From Fasciola hepatica (Eukaryota; Platyhelminthes; Trematoda; Plagiorchiida; Fasciolidae), in the NCBI GenBank assembly GCA_948099385.1, contig CANUEZ040000013.1, forward strand, positions 496,001 to 560,000: 64,000 nucleotides of DNA. The letters are read 5' to 3'. Below the pieces are notes generated by a model. It saw only the letters and a program-made list of their open reading frames with translations, was not told where the DNA came from and ran no database searches. Positions within the stretch are counted from its first letter, which is position 1. The number at the start of each line of letters is the position of its first letter. Made by a program: the position numbers and the translations under genes. Below, in pieces: positions 1 to 11,931 of the stretch.

Positions 1-344
1 GTCAAAACGAAACTGCGATCATATGGGTGCTTGTTTTATCAATGAACTTAGAGCTGTCCTGATGGCTGATGCTCCTACCCGTTTGCTCAGATTAGTGCAC
101 GCACGGTGGCTGCTGAGTGTTAAGGCTTCAGTATGCATGCACTCTGTGTATGTTGGGAATCCGATTTGGGAAACTCTGGCGTTGTCACCGTCGATTTTGT
201 GTCCTTCGGTTATGGCATAAAGTGCGATCGTCGAGTCTCGCTCAAATTTTGCTAAAGCCGTTTTGTTGGCTGGTCTAAATTTATTCTTTTTTTTCTGTTC
301 TGTGATTCTGGCTTTTAGCTGTCCGCCAATTTGCTCATGATATT
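1..344 (-). pseudogene. Penelope-like element 3' part (nuclease C-terminal half), copy A
   Basis: Read on the minus strand from 344 down to the window edge, broken frames encode a stretch resembling the C-terminal half of a GIY-YIG endonuclease of Penelope-like retroelements: GGQLKARITEHRKK, then ANKTALAKFERDSTIAL, then a GH residue pair. GIY-YIG domains nick target DNA in PLEs. The fragment starts exactly where the gypsy-1 reverse transcriptase frame stops (CGDYRV), so it is an insertion into that gene. The same junction recurs inverted at 22598. It is 5'-truncated and cut by the window edge. The PLE assignment rests on motif resemblance, not an alignment. Confidence 0.55.
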
Positions 345-1160
345 CACCCGGTAATCACCGCATATTCGGGGCGTCTGACAGTCGCCCTTCATCGCTACCA
401 TAATTATAATCGCCCATGTGGACGAAGTCACACACACAATGACACCGTTTGCTTCATCCTGGTAGGCTCGTTTTCGAACTTCTGGCCGCACGGCAATACT
501 GGTCACTCCAGGAGCATTGGATCACCACGTATTTCCAACTTCGCGGGCTCAACCGCCACCTTCAATGCTGAACATTGTGAGATCGATTGCTAGAAATAAA
601 GCTGATCCACATGATTCTCGAATGTCGTTTGGAGGGTTTTGCCTTTGTTAAAAACATTTCGTTCATTTATTTCGCTATGAAAATAATCACTTCGACTGCA
701 GTATGCACTTTGTAAAGATGCAGCGAAATGATCCAGGATACATCGTGCAATCTATGATTTTAACTTCTGTTTTCAAGTTTGGAGGGTTACCGATTGCTCT
801 TATGCACACAAGGCCTTCAAACCCAGAATTGACGCACTGTCTACGGAAATTAGGATTCGTGCCAGGGCATACTCGTTCTTCAAAGGGAACCATTAGCGTC
901 ATTTGAATCAGCAGTTAAAGCCGATGAAAAGCAACACCATGAATACACACGTCAGTGGATTGTATGAGTACACTGGGCTGGATCAATTCGAACACTGATT
1001 TCGGAATAATGGACTCGCAGCTCCCGGTATCCACAATGAACTGATGACTCAATCCACATTGGAAATGGACTGATTTATACGAGGATTGGTTTGATTCATT
1101 CGAAGTCTTCAGTGTGTATACCGGATTGTTATCATTTACTGGATCATCAGGAGTTTGCAG
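345..1160 (-). pseudogene. Gypsy-1 copy A protease and start of reverse transcriptase (pol)
   Basis: The minus-strand frame at 1160-915 contains QFIVDTGSCESIIP, the DTG active site of a retroviral-type aspartic protease, which processes Gag-Pol. The C-terminal part of the protease lies at 912-777, interrupted at 776-639 by a 138-bp insertion. From 506 to 345 the frame encodes TSSTWA and TPRICGDYRV, the conserved N-terminal palm motif of Ty3/gypsy reverse transcriptases. A PLE then replaces the rest. Frameshifts separate the blocks, so no functional product is expected. The start is not defined because pol is normally expressed as a fusion. Confidence 0.75.
639..776. mobile_element. 138-bp retroposon insertion with 12-bp target duplication
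   Basis: The sequence GTTTGGAGGGTT occurs at 627-638 and again at 777-788, flanking 138 bp that are absent from the otherwise matching copy B, where the site is single (22305-22316 on the opposite strand). A closely related copy lies inverted at 13577-13714. A target duplication longer than 10 bp favours retroposition by a LINE machinery, but there is no clear tail or pol III box, so this may be a 5'-truncated LINE 3' end or a short SINE. Confidence 0.8.
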
Positions 1161-1571
1161 TGATCTCAATCGTTTTGAGAAAATGAACATTTTCCGGACA
1201 TCATTTGGGCTTTATTTTCCCCACGAATTTTTTTTGAGGCTTGGTTTTGACTACACTGCTTATCTTCGGTTGCGTACGTTTATTGGAACCGACATTCGCG
1301 AAGTTTCCGTGGACCTCGCATTCGACACAATTCCGCTTTTCGCCGACTGTACGTGTTCGGTTAGCATTTCGCTTCGTTGTTGTGTTCGTTTGCTTTCCGT
1401 GTATTTCTCGTATCGGTGCTATTTTCGTTCTACGATAAATAGAATACACTATCGCATCTGGTTACCAATTGGAGTCTCCTCTGATCAGTCAACTGAGGGG
1501 ATTTCGCTGGTAGTTCGCTGCGAGACCCGATAGAAGACACGTTCCTAAGCCGTTAGTCGAATGGTTTCTGT
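1161..1571 (+). repeat. Solo LTR of the CsRn1-like gypsy family, inside gypsy-1 copy A
   Basis: This 411-bp segment starts with TGATCTCAAT and matches, over its whole length, the two LTRs at 56769-57133 and 61137-61529 (shared blocks include CGCCGA and ACGATAAATAGAATA). It lies antisense inside gypsy-1, between the zinc-knuckle end of gag and the protease. No internal element sequence is attached, as expected for a solo LTR left by LTR-LTR recombination. The 3' boundary is approximate and no target duplication is obvious. Confidence 0.75.
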
Positions 1572-2330
1572 TGGTTACGTTCGCCACATTACATTTGGAT
1601 TGACGATACACTTCGTGAATATGACCAGTCTTTCCATAGGAGTTCTATACCGCATTACGGAAGTGTCAGGTTGGACGGAGATAGAATTCGCGAACGATTC
1701 AGTTGCACTTCTTTGCATTCAGGAATCACGTTGTTGGCCGTATTCTGTTGACGCGTTTGACGTGAATTGTTTGGTTTACGTAGACGAAAGCGTTGATAGT
1801 GCACTACGGAATGTTCAGCTGACGCATCCGGTATATCTTCGAACTGCTCGTACTTGGACCAGTCCTCAGAGTACGTCAGGTCCAGCTTCAGCAATAGCTT
1901 CTTTGCAGCTCCTGATGATGTATACCGGTAACTAAGCGATCACGTAATTGGGTCTCCAATAGGTCACCGAAATTACACTCCACAGCTTGTGTTCCTATTA
2001 TCGGGATGAATTCACGAAACTTCATGTTGGCACCACGAATCAGCGAGTGGAACTCGGCACGTTCAGTAGCCTGGAAATGGCTGGAACTATGTGGCCTTGC
2101 AGCAGAACCTTCAACACTTCGAACGGAACTGTGGCAGGAGCTCTCGTGTTTGCAAGGTTTTTCATCAACAAGCACAGTGAATGGTAACCAGTCGTCAAAA
2201 AGCATGCAGTGTTGTTTTCCTCCTTCACATCCTTTGGTATTCTGCACCATAACTCGAACCGTTCAATGCAGTCTTCGATTTCAGATGTATTAGCGTGCAG
2301 GTTGAGCTGTTCGATATTGGGCAGCTGCAT
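1572..2330 (-). pseudogene. Gypsy-1 copy A gag
   Basis: An ATG at 2330, 12 bases downstream of the primer-binding-like TGG, opens a frame starting MQLPNIEQLNLHAN. It continues in a shifted frame (ATELRDRLVTGI-type region; QLRDRLV near 1940) typical of gypsy capsid domains, which assemble the particle. Cysteine-rich, zinc-knuckle-like remnants follow near 1660-1580. At least two frameshifts break it. A 470-bp part of the same gag recurs at 19451-19922 with about the same sequence, which supports the frame assignment. It ends where the foreign LTR begins. Confidence 0.65.
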
Positions 2331-2342
2331 GACGCGACGCCA

Positions 2343-2522
2343 ATTTTATTATTCGCAATACCCGAAGTGACTAGACGTATTGAAGTTAGTTCAGCTCACA
2401 GTTAAGTGAGAGAAAATGGCAAGATTACCAAGGCTGCTAAATACCATGTATTGGGGAACTGGTTTGTTTTAGCAAAAATAAATAAAATAAAATAAATAGT
2501 TGATTAGAAGTTGACCAATCAC
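2343..2522 (-). repeat. Gypsy-1 copy A 5' LTR
   Basis: About 180 bp, beginning GTGATTGGTCA (minus strand) and ending just before the TGG of the primer-binding-like site. It aligns with 28440-28620 and 33778-33963. Homology among the three copies continues about 100 bp upstream of the TG, so the true LTR may be longer and overlap the end of pol. Confidence 0.6.
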
Positions 2523-4030
2523 GGTGAGTTTTCGCTGTGCCTGTCCTCGGTGGTCCTGATTTTTTGAAGCTCCTCAGTGTATGTAGCTTTGTATGATGCC
2601 CGCTGAAGCACCACATAGCTGTTGGCAGTTTAATATTGGATTCCATTTTGCTCTGAAAAAAACCACTCTTGGCCGCTGATTAGTTGATTGTGTTTGGTTC
2701 GATGATAATATCCTTTGGTGGCTGGCTGGATAACCTCACTCCGTTTCCTCACGAATCGAGTGGGTCGTCAATGCGCCACGTTGGCCCCGGCTTTCCCAAC
2801 CATTTTAGACAGACGTTGTTGTTCGCTCACGCAACTAGGCCATCTATCAGTGTGTCTGACAATACCACTTCTCTCTCTCTCTCTTTTCGAAGAGGACGGC
2901 GGCTTTTCGTTCTCCCGGGTTCTTGTGAACTCGTTTCATTTTCTGGAACACCGGGCTTTCGAATGCTTTTACGTCTTCTGTTTCTACTTTTAACTGCCTT
3001 ATCCATCTGGACCTCATAGGATCTTTTTCGCAAATGTCTCAAGGCTAATCGTTCACCCAAGTGATGAACCCTTCCTTGAACTTCCTGAACCCATACTTCC
3101 TCCCATTCTTTCAATTCTGGTAGATCATACGCGCCACGGTCGTACTAAAACTTGTGAGCCGTTTTTCTTTTGTTACGTGCTTGTGCATAGTTACAATGGT
3201 AGCGGTATACCCCATGGCCACAAAAGCGCGCTGCACCACTAGGGATAACTGACAACCTGACTCTGGGACTTTGTGTGGAGAATCATATGAGGTCCCTGTT
3301 GTATGCTCATTATGTGCATGTATGCTTTCGATCAAGCCCTCCAAATTGTCTGTTTGACTATCTTCCCTTTTGTTTACAATATGATGCTATTTTTGGTTGT
3401 CCATGTTGGCTCACAAGGTCATCGTAAACAGGCTGGATAATTTATCCATAAAGCTCGCGCAGTTTGTGTCTGGCACAGACTACATATATGCTCGTTTACG
3501 TACGCTCCGAGGGTTCCGTCTTCTGATGCGCAATACAACATTTTTGTGTCACATTTATTGTCTACATCAGTTAATACACCTACAGTGTTCCCGATAGAAG
3601 CTGAAGTACCCCTCCTCCAGATTCGTGGATTTCCTGTAAACATACGTTTTTGGATTATTTGGATCTACTCAAATTGTTCAACAAAATTTCGGTTCCGGAC
3701 GATTCGATCAAGCTGAAGGTTTTAAGAAATTATCTGGGTGCGGTGGGTCAAAGGCGATTTGATATTCAGTCTCTAAGTCCAAAAGCACTTTAGACGAAGC
3801 GTTTCAAATAGCTGATAACATTTTGGGTGCCGCGTAGAATATCTATGCATCGAGTTTTAATTTTTTTTAGGATTTCTCAAGGAAGTGAGAAGACTTTGAG
3901 AGGCTTCATATCGCGACTCATTCAACGAGTTCATTACTGCGGTCATTCTCTCATACCTGTCAAGAAATTCGAGGATTTCATGTTCATTCAAAAATTTATC
4001 ACGAATGTTTTTTAGCACCCACGTTTGCCC
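2523..4030. other. No assigned gene; charged minus-strand frames at 2827-3344
   Basis: The first about 110 bp resemble the region upstream of the gypsy-1 LTR in other copies. Minus-strand frames at 3344-2690 encode a lysine/arginine-rich stretch with few stops that I cannot assign; it could be remnant transposon coding sequence. A CT run lies at 2873-2884. Confidence 0.3.
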
Positions 4031-4140
4031 GATTGGGCTAGGGTTGGGCAAACTTTGGGCTAGCCCACAGCAATGCTGGGCAAGCCTATTGAAATGCTTT
4101 GGGCAGAGCTACCAGCGCCTAATTGGGCTAGGGTTGGGCA
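4031..4140. repeat. Two copies of a 19-bp G-rich motif 90 bp apart
   Basis: ATTGGGCTAGGGTTGGGCA occurs at 4032-4050 and 4122-4140, with related GGGCTAG and TGGGCAAG fragments between them. It looks like the edge of a minisatellite. Confidence 0.6.
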
Positions 4141-7100
4141 TGCACGAGACAGCGAAAAATCGCGGAGAACGGTTACTTCCTCCTCACCAATAACTCCAAT
4201 TTCGTTCACTTACTCAATATACCATTATAGTATTCTCCTTTTAGGCCTGACTACTAAACTACCACTATATATGAGCAAAATGGCCACTTCAGGGAAAATA
4301 TAGATCAGTTTATTAAAGGAATTATGTCGAACATATGTACAAAAAAGTCACTTCCATTTTTCGTCACTCCATCGGATGCGAGGATACTCCTGGATTTTTC
4401 TTCATGTTGTTCACGGGATCTATCAATATTGAAGCTGTATTTTCAGCTTTAAATATTAGAAATTGATGAAATAATAATGCTTCACCAGTAGCAAAGTCAA
4501 AATTTATTTATACTCAAACATATAAACAGTTACTAAACAGAATTTCCATCCTTTTAACTGCTTAATTTCAATGGCTAATTCGGGTGATAAATCCAAATAA
4601 TTTGAACTGAATTGGCAAACAAATCGATGTAAACTTTGCAGTGACACTTTTAAACAAAGCAATTTCCAGGAAATGAGACTGTTATACAACACTTTATAGC
4701 AAGATAGCATACCTTCTTTGTCGTTTTCGTTCGCCTCGATCCCAAGAGTTGATGAACCAGCGCTTCATGCGTCTGTCAATGTTCATTCGAGAACCGTTCC
4801 ATTCCTTTAGTAGCGTGTGGTGTTTTGTATGACAGTAAATTTGAACAACCTACCCTTAATGGTGGCGATCAGCTTATGGTCGGTAATGGGCTTTCGCTGA
4901 GGACTTCTCAGCCAACGTCATCACCGATAGATGCAAAATACATGCTAGGCAGGGTTTCAACCAAGTCCGTATCAGCGAACCGCTTAAGCGTGACGCCCTG
5001 AAGGTGTTCATTTAAAATGCATAAACTTTCCATGCTGGTTGAAGCTTCGGGGAGTTTCTGAAATTCCCCTCACGTCTCTGATCTTCTCGCTTTTGACGAC
5101 ACAGCTGATGCGTGCGTGGCACTCAACGCGACAGTTGACCCGTCGAGCGCACTTCTGACCTTGCCCACAAGGTCGAGTACAAAGTACACCGTAACTATAT
5201 TTATATACGAATATATACAGCAGTAACTCAAGGGTAATTTCATGTAAACCTTTCTCAATTCTATCCATTCAAGCTTCTCTTGTCACACAAGCAGCAAAGT
5301 CACCATTGATAAGAAGTTGTTTATGAGATATGATAAGTACGGTTACTCACATTCTTTCAAGGGTCTCTGGTAAATTCCAATTGTTTGAGTTTGGCGTGCA
5401 GCATCTGGTGTTAACGTGATGTGTGGCGTGGTGTCAGACGAACTGAATGCAGAAATTTTACAGCAATACAACAACGGTCTTATGATGGAACATCAGCCGC
5501 TGTCTCCTAAACCGACGGCGGAGATGGCGGCATTTCGTAGGATCCACTGTAGGCCACCGTGTAATCTCCTTCGAAACTGTCATCCGACGTCAACTGCGTA
5601 GGTACCCTTTGTGCAGTGTTAACTCATAATCGTTCCCACGTCCTGCGAACTGAATAGCACTGGCCAAACGGTGCTTGTGGCGCAGTGTCATCTGTGCTGC
5701 AAATGGACGTTTCATGGACCAGCCTACTTTCGAAAAACGAAAGCATCCCCGGAATCGTCTAACAGAGTCACGTTTAAAAACATTTGCCCGTGGCGAACAT
5801 CTCCACAGATTCGTGTACCGGAACCGAATCAGGTAGTGATGCATCCGAAAGCATCAATAGCCCGTGCGCTCCCTTACTTTTGGTCCGAGGCTGCCGGACA
5901 CGGTGGCCATCGACCATCCAATTACTGTGAACCACAGCAGTAGTCCTCTACAAACTTGACCACGATGTACGTCTAATTAAAAGTAAGTAATTAAATGAAA
6001 TAGAAATCACTTCCGATGGTATTTTCCAGGAAAGACGAACTTTCGTTAAAAAAGGAATGTAAAACGGGGATGCACACATGCGACAAGTTGACTGATTTGA
6101 GTAAGCATTTACAGGAGACTGTGAATAAGGGCGGTAAGAATATCGGACTGCAATCCGTCCACTGAAAAGAATAATAAGCTCGGCGAACGCAATGCGTGCG
6201 TAAAAAGTCTCCGACGACACTGAAATACTTGAAGTGAAATTCGTCGTTCAAAATATCTACGACTGTCGCCGATTCACTGTTTATCACAATGATATTGTTG
6301 GGAGGTACATTAGAAAAACAAATATCCCGTTGACGACACACGAACATGGAGTTTTGGGCAAATGGGATATGGGTAGGAAAGTGTCGTTCAGGGCCAGCGA
6401 TCTTTCTCGATGGGAGTAAACAGTATTCACGTCGTGCAAGCGTTTGTAAGTCGTGAAAAAATTCCAGAGACTTGCCTACGCCTATTTAAATTACATTCTG
6501 CACTGAACTACTTTTGCGCTTGTCAGTAGGAAAGTTTCCGAAAAATCCACCTGGGATGTGAGTGTCTGCCTGATAGCATGGGCCGTATATTTGCATGCTG
6601 ACGAAATTCTCGCCAGTAAAAGTTGCGATGAAACCCAGATTATTGACGGAGAAGTACTTATATGTAATCAGCTCCTCTGAAGTCCACAAGATTTTGAAGC
6701 CGGTGGTCCAGATAGCTTTCCGACAGTCTTATTGTATGCGGTAACATGTTAAACTTATTAATACTAATTCCTTTTTGAATATATCGGACAATTAAAAAGT
6801 CGAATCTGTCGCACTAGGGACAGAATGAAAATTACGACCCGTATGGCGCATATAAAATTCCTTGAAGGCATACAAACCTTATTTCAAAAGACCCCTGATG
6901 TGAACCATAATGAGTGTTACCACTCATACAGCAGATCAGATACCTCAATCTCTCTAACGGCATAATTTTTTTCTAATACTCATCGGGAACCGCGTAGTGT
7001 CACGATTTTTTCAGTGCCAAGTGAACGGATTCAATTTTATCAGGTTATCAATTAGAGATGAATGATGATTACTCTTGTTCGTTCTGGTGGAATACAAATT

Positions 7101-9559
7101 AACTGCAATTAACGTGTGCACGATTTTTGCTCTTATATTGTAACATTTAGTATAATTTGCGTTATCTCTTTATTGGCTCTAGAACGCCAAAGGAGTCCAA
7201 AGAGACATTGGCTCGTATTAAAAATTTAATAACATAGTTTTCATAGCAATTTGTCCAAATTTCATGACTTTCCTAATGATAGGTTTCACGCATTTCCTTA
7301 AAGTCTTGCTGAAGTGGTGTTTCGCAGCTGCATTCCATTTCCGTAATAACTTCCTTATATCTGAAAAGATCTCATTATAGACTTCCGAATTCGGTCCGGT
7401 TAGTTTTTGTGGGGCATTTTTTTCTGGCTTTATGATGCAAAATGTCCGTGCGGATATGTCACCATTCTGTTGAGGTTTTTTCCTTCGTCCTTCAGGTGTG
7501 TGGCAGCTTTTCGCTTGCTTTGGTGAAGTAGCATATCAGGGGAATTAGAGAATCTTGGACACGTCGGAAATTTTATGAGAGTTCATTGTTCCCTTACCAT
7601 TTTTGCCGGTCATCTAGTAAAAGATTTTGTCATTTGGGAAATGTCTATGGAATTAATATCGCGATTCATTGTTATCTTTCACCCCAAATTAATCGGTCTC
7701 CTAACAGAGCAGCACTTCGCTTCGTGTGACAATCCGCGCAGCAGTATCACACTTTGACTTAACTCGACAAACCTGGAAAAAGTTGTAATCATCTTGCGTT
7801 AAAAACAAGCAGTTCTAGTGAACCACGTAGTCGCCTAGATTTCTGTATAATATCAATTCGACCATATCGGTAACGGTACGGTATACAGAAATACATGGAA
7901 TATTTTTGGTAGTGACACGGATCAGAAATTTGAAGATATTGTCGAGCAAGCTACTTCCCACACCCATTCATCTCAGTGCAGACGTGCTAAAGACTGGTAT
8001 TCCTGTTAAAGCATCACTAAATCAGTCAGAAAGCTGCTTCAAAAGTGAAATGATGTGGGACCGAGATCGTAGATCAAGTGCGAGACGAGTGGTCCACATT
8101 TTGTTATCAATTTCGATCATCCACTGTATTACAGTCCAAATGGAAATGACTAGCCGTTTCATCGGTACGTATTCACAAACATGGAGCTACAAAAAGTGCA
8201 TCCATACGTTCGCCATAACCCCCTCAGTTAGTCGTCCAAAACACGGAGAGAAAGATCGAAGTAAATGAACTAAGTTTTAGCTGTCGTGAAATGCCCTCTT
8301 TTATAACAACCCCTTATCGCAACCACCCTAATTATATACAGATTTATTGGGTATACCGGCATCCCCGGCCAGATATTATTTAATCACACGATCAGCGCGG
8401 ACGCACATCACTGCTATTTCAATCAATCCCTCCAGGACTATCACTTTTGCATGCCAATTAGTATCGGTACTTCTTGAAAACGGTGAATCTCCCACAGACT
8501 ACAGTTATTTTTGCGTTTCTCAACCTTCAGTTTGTACCGGCAGTTTACCATGTGTTCAATCGGCTGCCTTAATAAGACCAGTATGTTGTTCTGTAACTGT
8601 CACTCAAACCACTAATGGTAGATATTCTAAGACCCTTCCAATACTGGCGATTCGCACACCCCCAACACACTTTCCCTGTCAAGGACCCCATCAGTTAATT
8701 TCGGGTCACAGTACCCCTTCACTTTTTCTGGTTATGCACCCTCGCGCAGTCCGGTGCATTAAAGTCCTCCAATGAGAGGTTTCATCCTACCCTATCTCAC
8801 CACTGTCTTTGTGTTGCAGTTGGCGAACACATGAACACAGTAGTTTTCAAAAACGATAAATCCCCGACGGAGTTGTCAGTCTTATTTTTCTCAACCTTCA
8901 GTGATAGAGTTTACTGAGTGTTAGTCACAACGAACAGCGGTCATTTTCGTGCCTCCAAGTGACCTTTTCACTCTACTGACCGCCCTGGTTTTCCGTGCCT
9001 CAGTTACACAGTCAATTTAGTTCACATGTTGTGCCTTGGAGGTGCAAACGAACAAACGCTCAGTTTATCCATCCTAGCAGCCTTACTCACCTTAGCCGTG
9101 ACACAGGGCCGCTTGAGCCATGTGCGGTCCAGACCACTGCACTTGTAGGTCAAAATGTTCAGGCAGTGGCCACTACCTTTGTGCGTGTATGCACATGACC
9201 AAGAAATAAAACCGACTTCGTGCAACAGGTTATGAAGCCGGTGGTTATCATTGCCAATTCCGTCTGAATGGCATACTCGTGTTTAAACAGATTGTTACAT
9301 CTCCCACCACTGAGTCGCCCTTTTACATACCGCTCTATCTAGGTTGGACTGATTACACGTTATGCATTAAGTAAACTACATACGCGGCGGCTCTCTTTCC
9401 CTAATTCCCTAGAGTGACTATGTTCAAAAAGAACAAGTGGCAAACAATAGTAGGGGCCATAAGGTTGTGTTGGTCTTCAGAAAGACCATTTGCTCGTTCT
9501 CCGGCTTTAAAAAGAACCAGTAGGTCGTTCTCTGTTCCCATTGGGCACGGTATTTACCG
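4141..9559. other. 5.4 kb without a recognisable gene
   Basis: Only short reading frames occur on either strand. I find no transposon motif, RNA gene or tandem repeat I can name. Plus-strand frames at 5416-5943 and 8347-8775 are the longest, and neither resembles a known family. Confidence 0.4.
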
Positions 9560-10263
9560 TTATAGCAGGTGCCCAAAAATGCCACCTTCTTGCTCCAGGC
9601 AAATCCGCAGCCGTCGAACCATATTATGTTGAACTGCCTCCAGCATTGATGATGGAATCGCTACACATACAGACTGGGTCCGAGCTTTCAAGGCATCCAG
9701 GGTTTCCGGCTTGGGATCTTAAACTTTTCTCTTAACATAGCCCCACAGAGAAAAACCTAGTGGAGTTAAATCCGGAGATCGCGGAGGCCACGGTACTGGT
9801 CCCTTTTGTCCGATCCACTGCAAAGGAAATTCCTCGTCAAGCCATTTGGTAACAATGAATGCAGTACGTGCCGATGCTCGATCCTGCTGAAAGTACGTTC
9901 TTGCCAAGTTTGATAACGGTACATTTTCCGGATATCCAGAAAGCGTCTCCTTCATCGCACGCAAATAGACAGTTGCATTAACATTGTCTGGGGGGGGGGG
10001 GGCGGAGGGAACAGGACCAATCATTCGTGAACCGTGAATGCCACACCAAACATTTACTTTCGTATCACCTTGTCGATTACTTTCGTAATCGTCCAATGGG
10101 TTAGTCTTGTGCCAACTCCTGCCATGTTTGTAGCCCTTTACGTTATGCAAATAAAATGCTGATTCATCGGTGAAAATTGTCTGCGCATAGCGTTGACTGG
10201 ATTGAGGGTCTGTGAAGGGACCAATCATAGAACTCCATCCGCTGGGGGAAATCCCTGGAAAAC
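9560..10263 (-). pseudogene. Mariner/IS630-type transposase, C-terminal catalytic part
   Basis: Minus-strand frames encode the DDE catalytic domain of an IS630-Tc1-mariner transposase, which cuts and pastes its own element: TIFTDESAFYL (first aspartate), YFQQDRASARTAF (second) and RSPDLTPLGFSLWG. In the family the last motif reads PLD(F/Y); here the third catalytic aspartate is glycine (codon 9755-9757). The spacing to the second aspartate is 41 residues, as in DD41D-type mariners. A TAA at 9719-9721 interrupts the frame, which then continues in phase to a stop at 9560. A frameshift lies upstream of the first motif, and a G13 run is at 9990-10002. The N-terminal part lies at 12588-13000, on the far side of an inserted PLE. 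Confidence 0.85.
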
Positions 10264-10309
10264 ATAGTTTTAATGTCTGGAAAATACCCATTGTATCTTA
10301 TAGAAGTCC

Positions 10310-11901
10310 AATTTGGCAGCAGTTTATCCTTGTTCGGAACGTGGATCAGAGGAGCACCTCGAAACACACAACGTACGGTGGCAGCGTTGAACGTGTTTTG
10401 AACTTCTCTCCTCAGTCGTCGGTTTAAGATCTCACTCACCGTATCACCTTTAAATGGTAAACTAATAAACAGGTCTTTCTTCTTCACGGTTTCTTCGGTG
10501 ATTTCAGGCACTTTTTGAATGATATTTCTTTCAATAAACCGATCCGGGTAACTATTCTCGCGTAGAATGTTTCTTATGCGCATCAGCTCGTTCTCTAGGT
10601 TTTCCTCAGAACAAATTTTTCTCGCTCTGAAGGCCAAACATTTCACCAAGTTTCGCTTCTGTTGGATACTAATGAAACTGTTAAAATTGGTATACTGACC
10701 ACTCCACGTTTGTTTTCGGTATACCTTTCGCTGGATCCGACCATCTTCCGTTTTTGTAAGGGTCACATCGAGGAATGTTAGTTGATTGTTAAATTCGCGT
10801 TCACTTGTAAAGCGTAATGCTTTGTGTGCGTTGTTAAGTTCTGCTTGCATTGGATCTAGGATACAAGTAGAGTCAGCTACACAGAATATGTCATCCACAT
10901 ATCGATAATAATGTGTGAAACTGGTAATCGTAGAATTCAGCTTAGTTCGCTCTAATTTTGCTAGGAATACGTCGGCAAGGAGTGGACCTAGTAGTGATCC
11001 CATAGCCACACCATCTCGTTGTCTGTACAAATTTCCATGAAATAGGAACTGAATGTTAAATGTGCAATGAAACAAGAGCTCCCGCAGACCTTCCAGAGGT
11101 AGACCGATGTTCATGTATTTTTATGTAATTCACGACGGAATCAATGGTTCCTAATAATGGCACATTTGTGAATAGGACCTCGACGTCTAAGGAGAACATT
11201 ATTTTGTCCTCTATATTGGCATCCTTTATTCGTTCTATGAAATCAAATGTATCCTTAAGGCTATGCGTAGCCATGTGTTTTCTTATTTGTTCAAGTAGCT
11301 CAGATAACCAACGAGCGACAGTGTGATAAGGTGAATTTGCCATTGATAGTATGGGGCGAATCGGTGTTCCAGGTTTGTGGACCTTAGGTAGTCCGTACAA
11401 CCTGGGGATCGTGGATCCTGTGGACCTTAGTTGGTCATACACTTGGTTCGTGACAAAGCCGTCATCCCTCATTTGTTTCAACGTAGTGGATATTTGGCGC
11501 TCAGCTTGCTGAGTTGAATCCTTCTCGCCAGGACTATTACTGAATTTGGTTTCATCGTTCAGAATTGCTTTGAGTTTTTCGATGTGGTCCCGTTTGTCCA
11601 TCACCACTATTCCGCTTCCCTTGTCAGGTCTGCTCAATATGATATCTTTTCTATTCGTTAGTTCTTTCAGCGCATCCAAATGTTCCTTTTTGACTGGTCT
11701 TTGAAGTCTGGGTTTAATTTTTCGGTATGAGTGGCAAGCGTTCAGTAGTGTTGACTTCAGTTCTTCTAAGGCTTCATTAGACGTTGGTATTAATCCATGA
11801 GTCTGGGAGTAAAGAGTTTCAAAATGTACTTCATAATCAAACTTGTCACGCTTTCTGGTGGGGATAAAGAACTTAGGACCTAGTGACAAGACCTCAATCA
11901 T
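10310..11901 (-). pseudogene. Penelope-like reverse transcriptase
   Basis: Two long minus-strand frames (11901-11056 and 11114-10310), offset by one frameshift near 11080, cover a PLE reverse transcriptase. Visible motifs in order are SRPDKGSGIVVMD (fingers), IPRLYGLPKVHKPG, MFSLDVEVLFTNVPL (palm A region), GVAMGSLLGPLLADVF and YYRYVDDIFCV with the catalytic YVDD intact, then LRENSYPDRFIE and FNAATVRCVF in the thumb/linker. PLEs prime cDNA from a nicked target. The frame is lost at the junction with mariner, so the product would lack its endonuclease. Length and motif order match the family apart from the frameshift. Confidence 0.9.
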
Positions 11902-11931
11902 GTAATCACTCGACTGCGAGCTAGAACAGTT

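Larger units (their letters stand above)
345..2522 (-). mobile_element. Ty3/gypsy retrotransposon family 1, copy A (5' half)
   Basis: Reading from high to low coordinates this copy shows a 5' LTR (2522-2343), a primer-binding-like TGG run (2342-2331), gag, an embedded foreign LTR, aspartic protease and the first reverse transcriptase block, where a PLE fragment interrupts it. All reading frames are broken. A second copy with the same foreign insertions lies inverted at 21311-28620. The remaining pol of copy A would lie beyond the left window edge, past the PLE. Confidence 0.75.

Noticed and set aside
1114..1533. 139-codon plus-strand frame
   Set aside because: It lies inside the solo LTR and the opposite-strand gypsy sequence; a shadow frame.
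5416..5943. Overlapping plus-strand frames of 61-90 codons
   Set aside because: No recognisable domain, no neighbouring exon-like pattern and stops on both sides; length is unremarkable for random sequence.
8347..8775. 142-codon plus-strand frame
   Set aside because: Composition (serine, threonine, proline rich) and lack of any motif look like chance; no splice or start context supports a gene.
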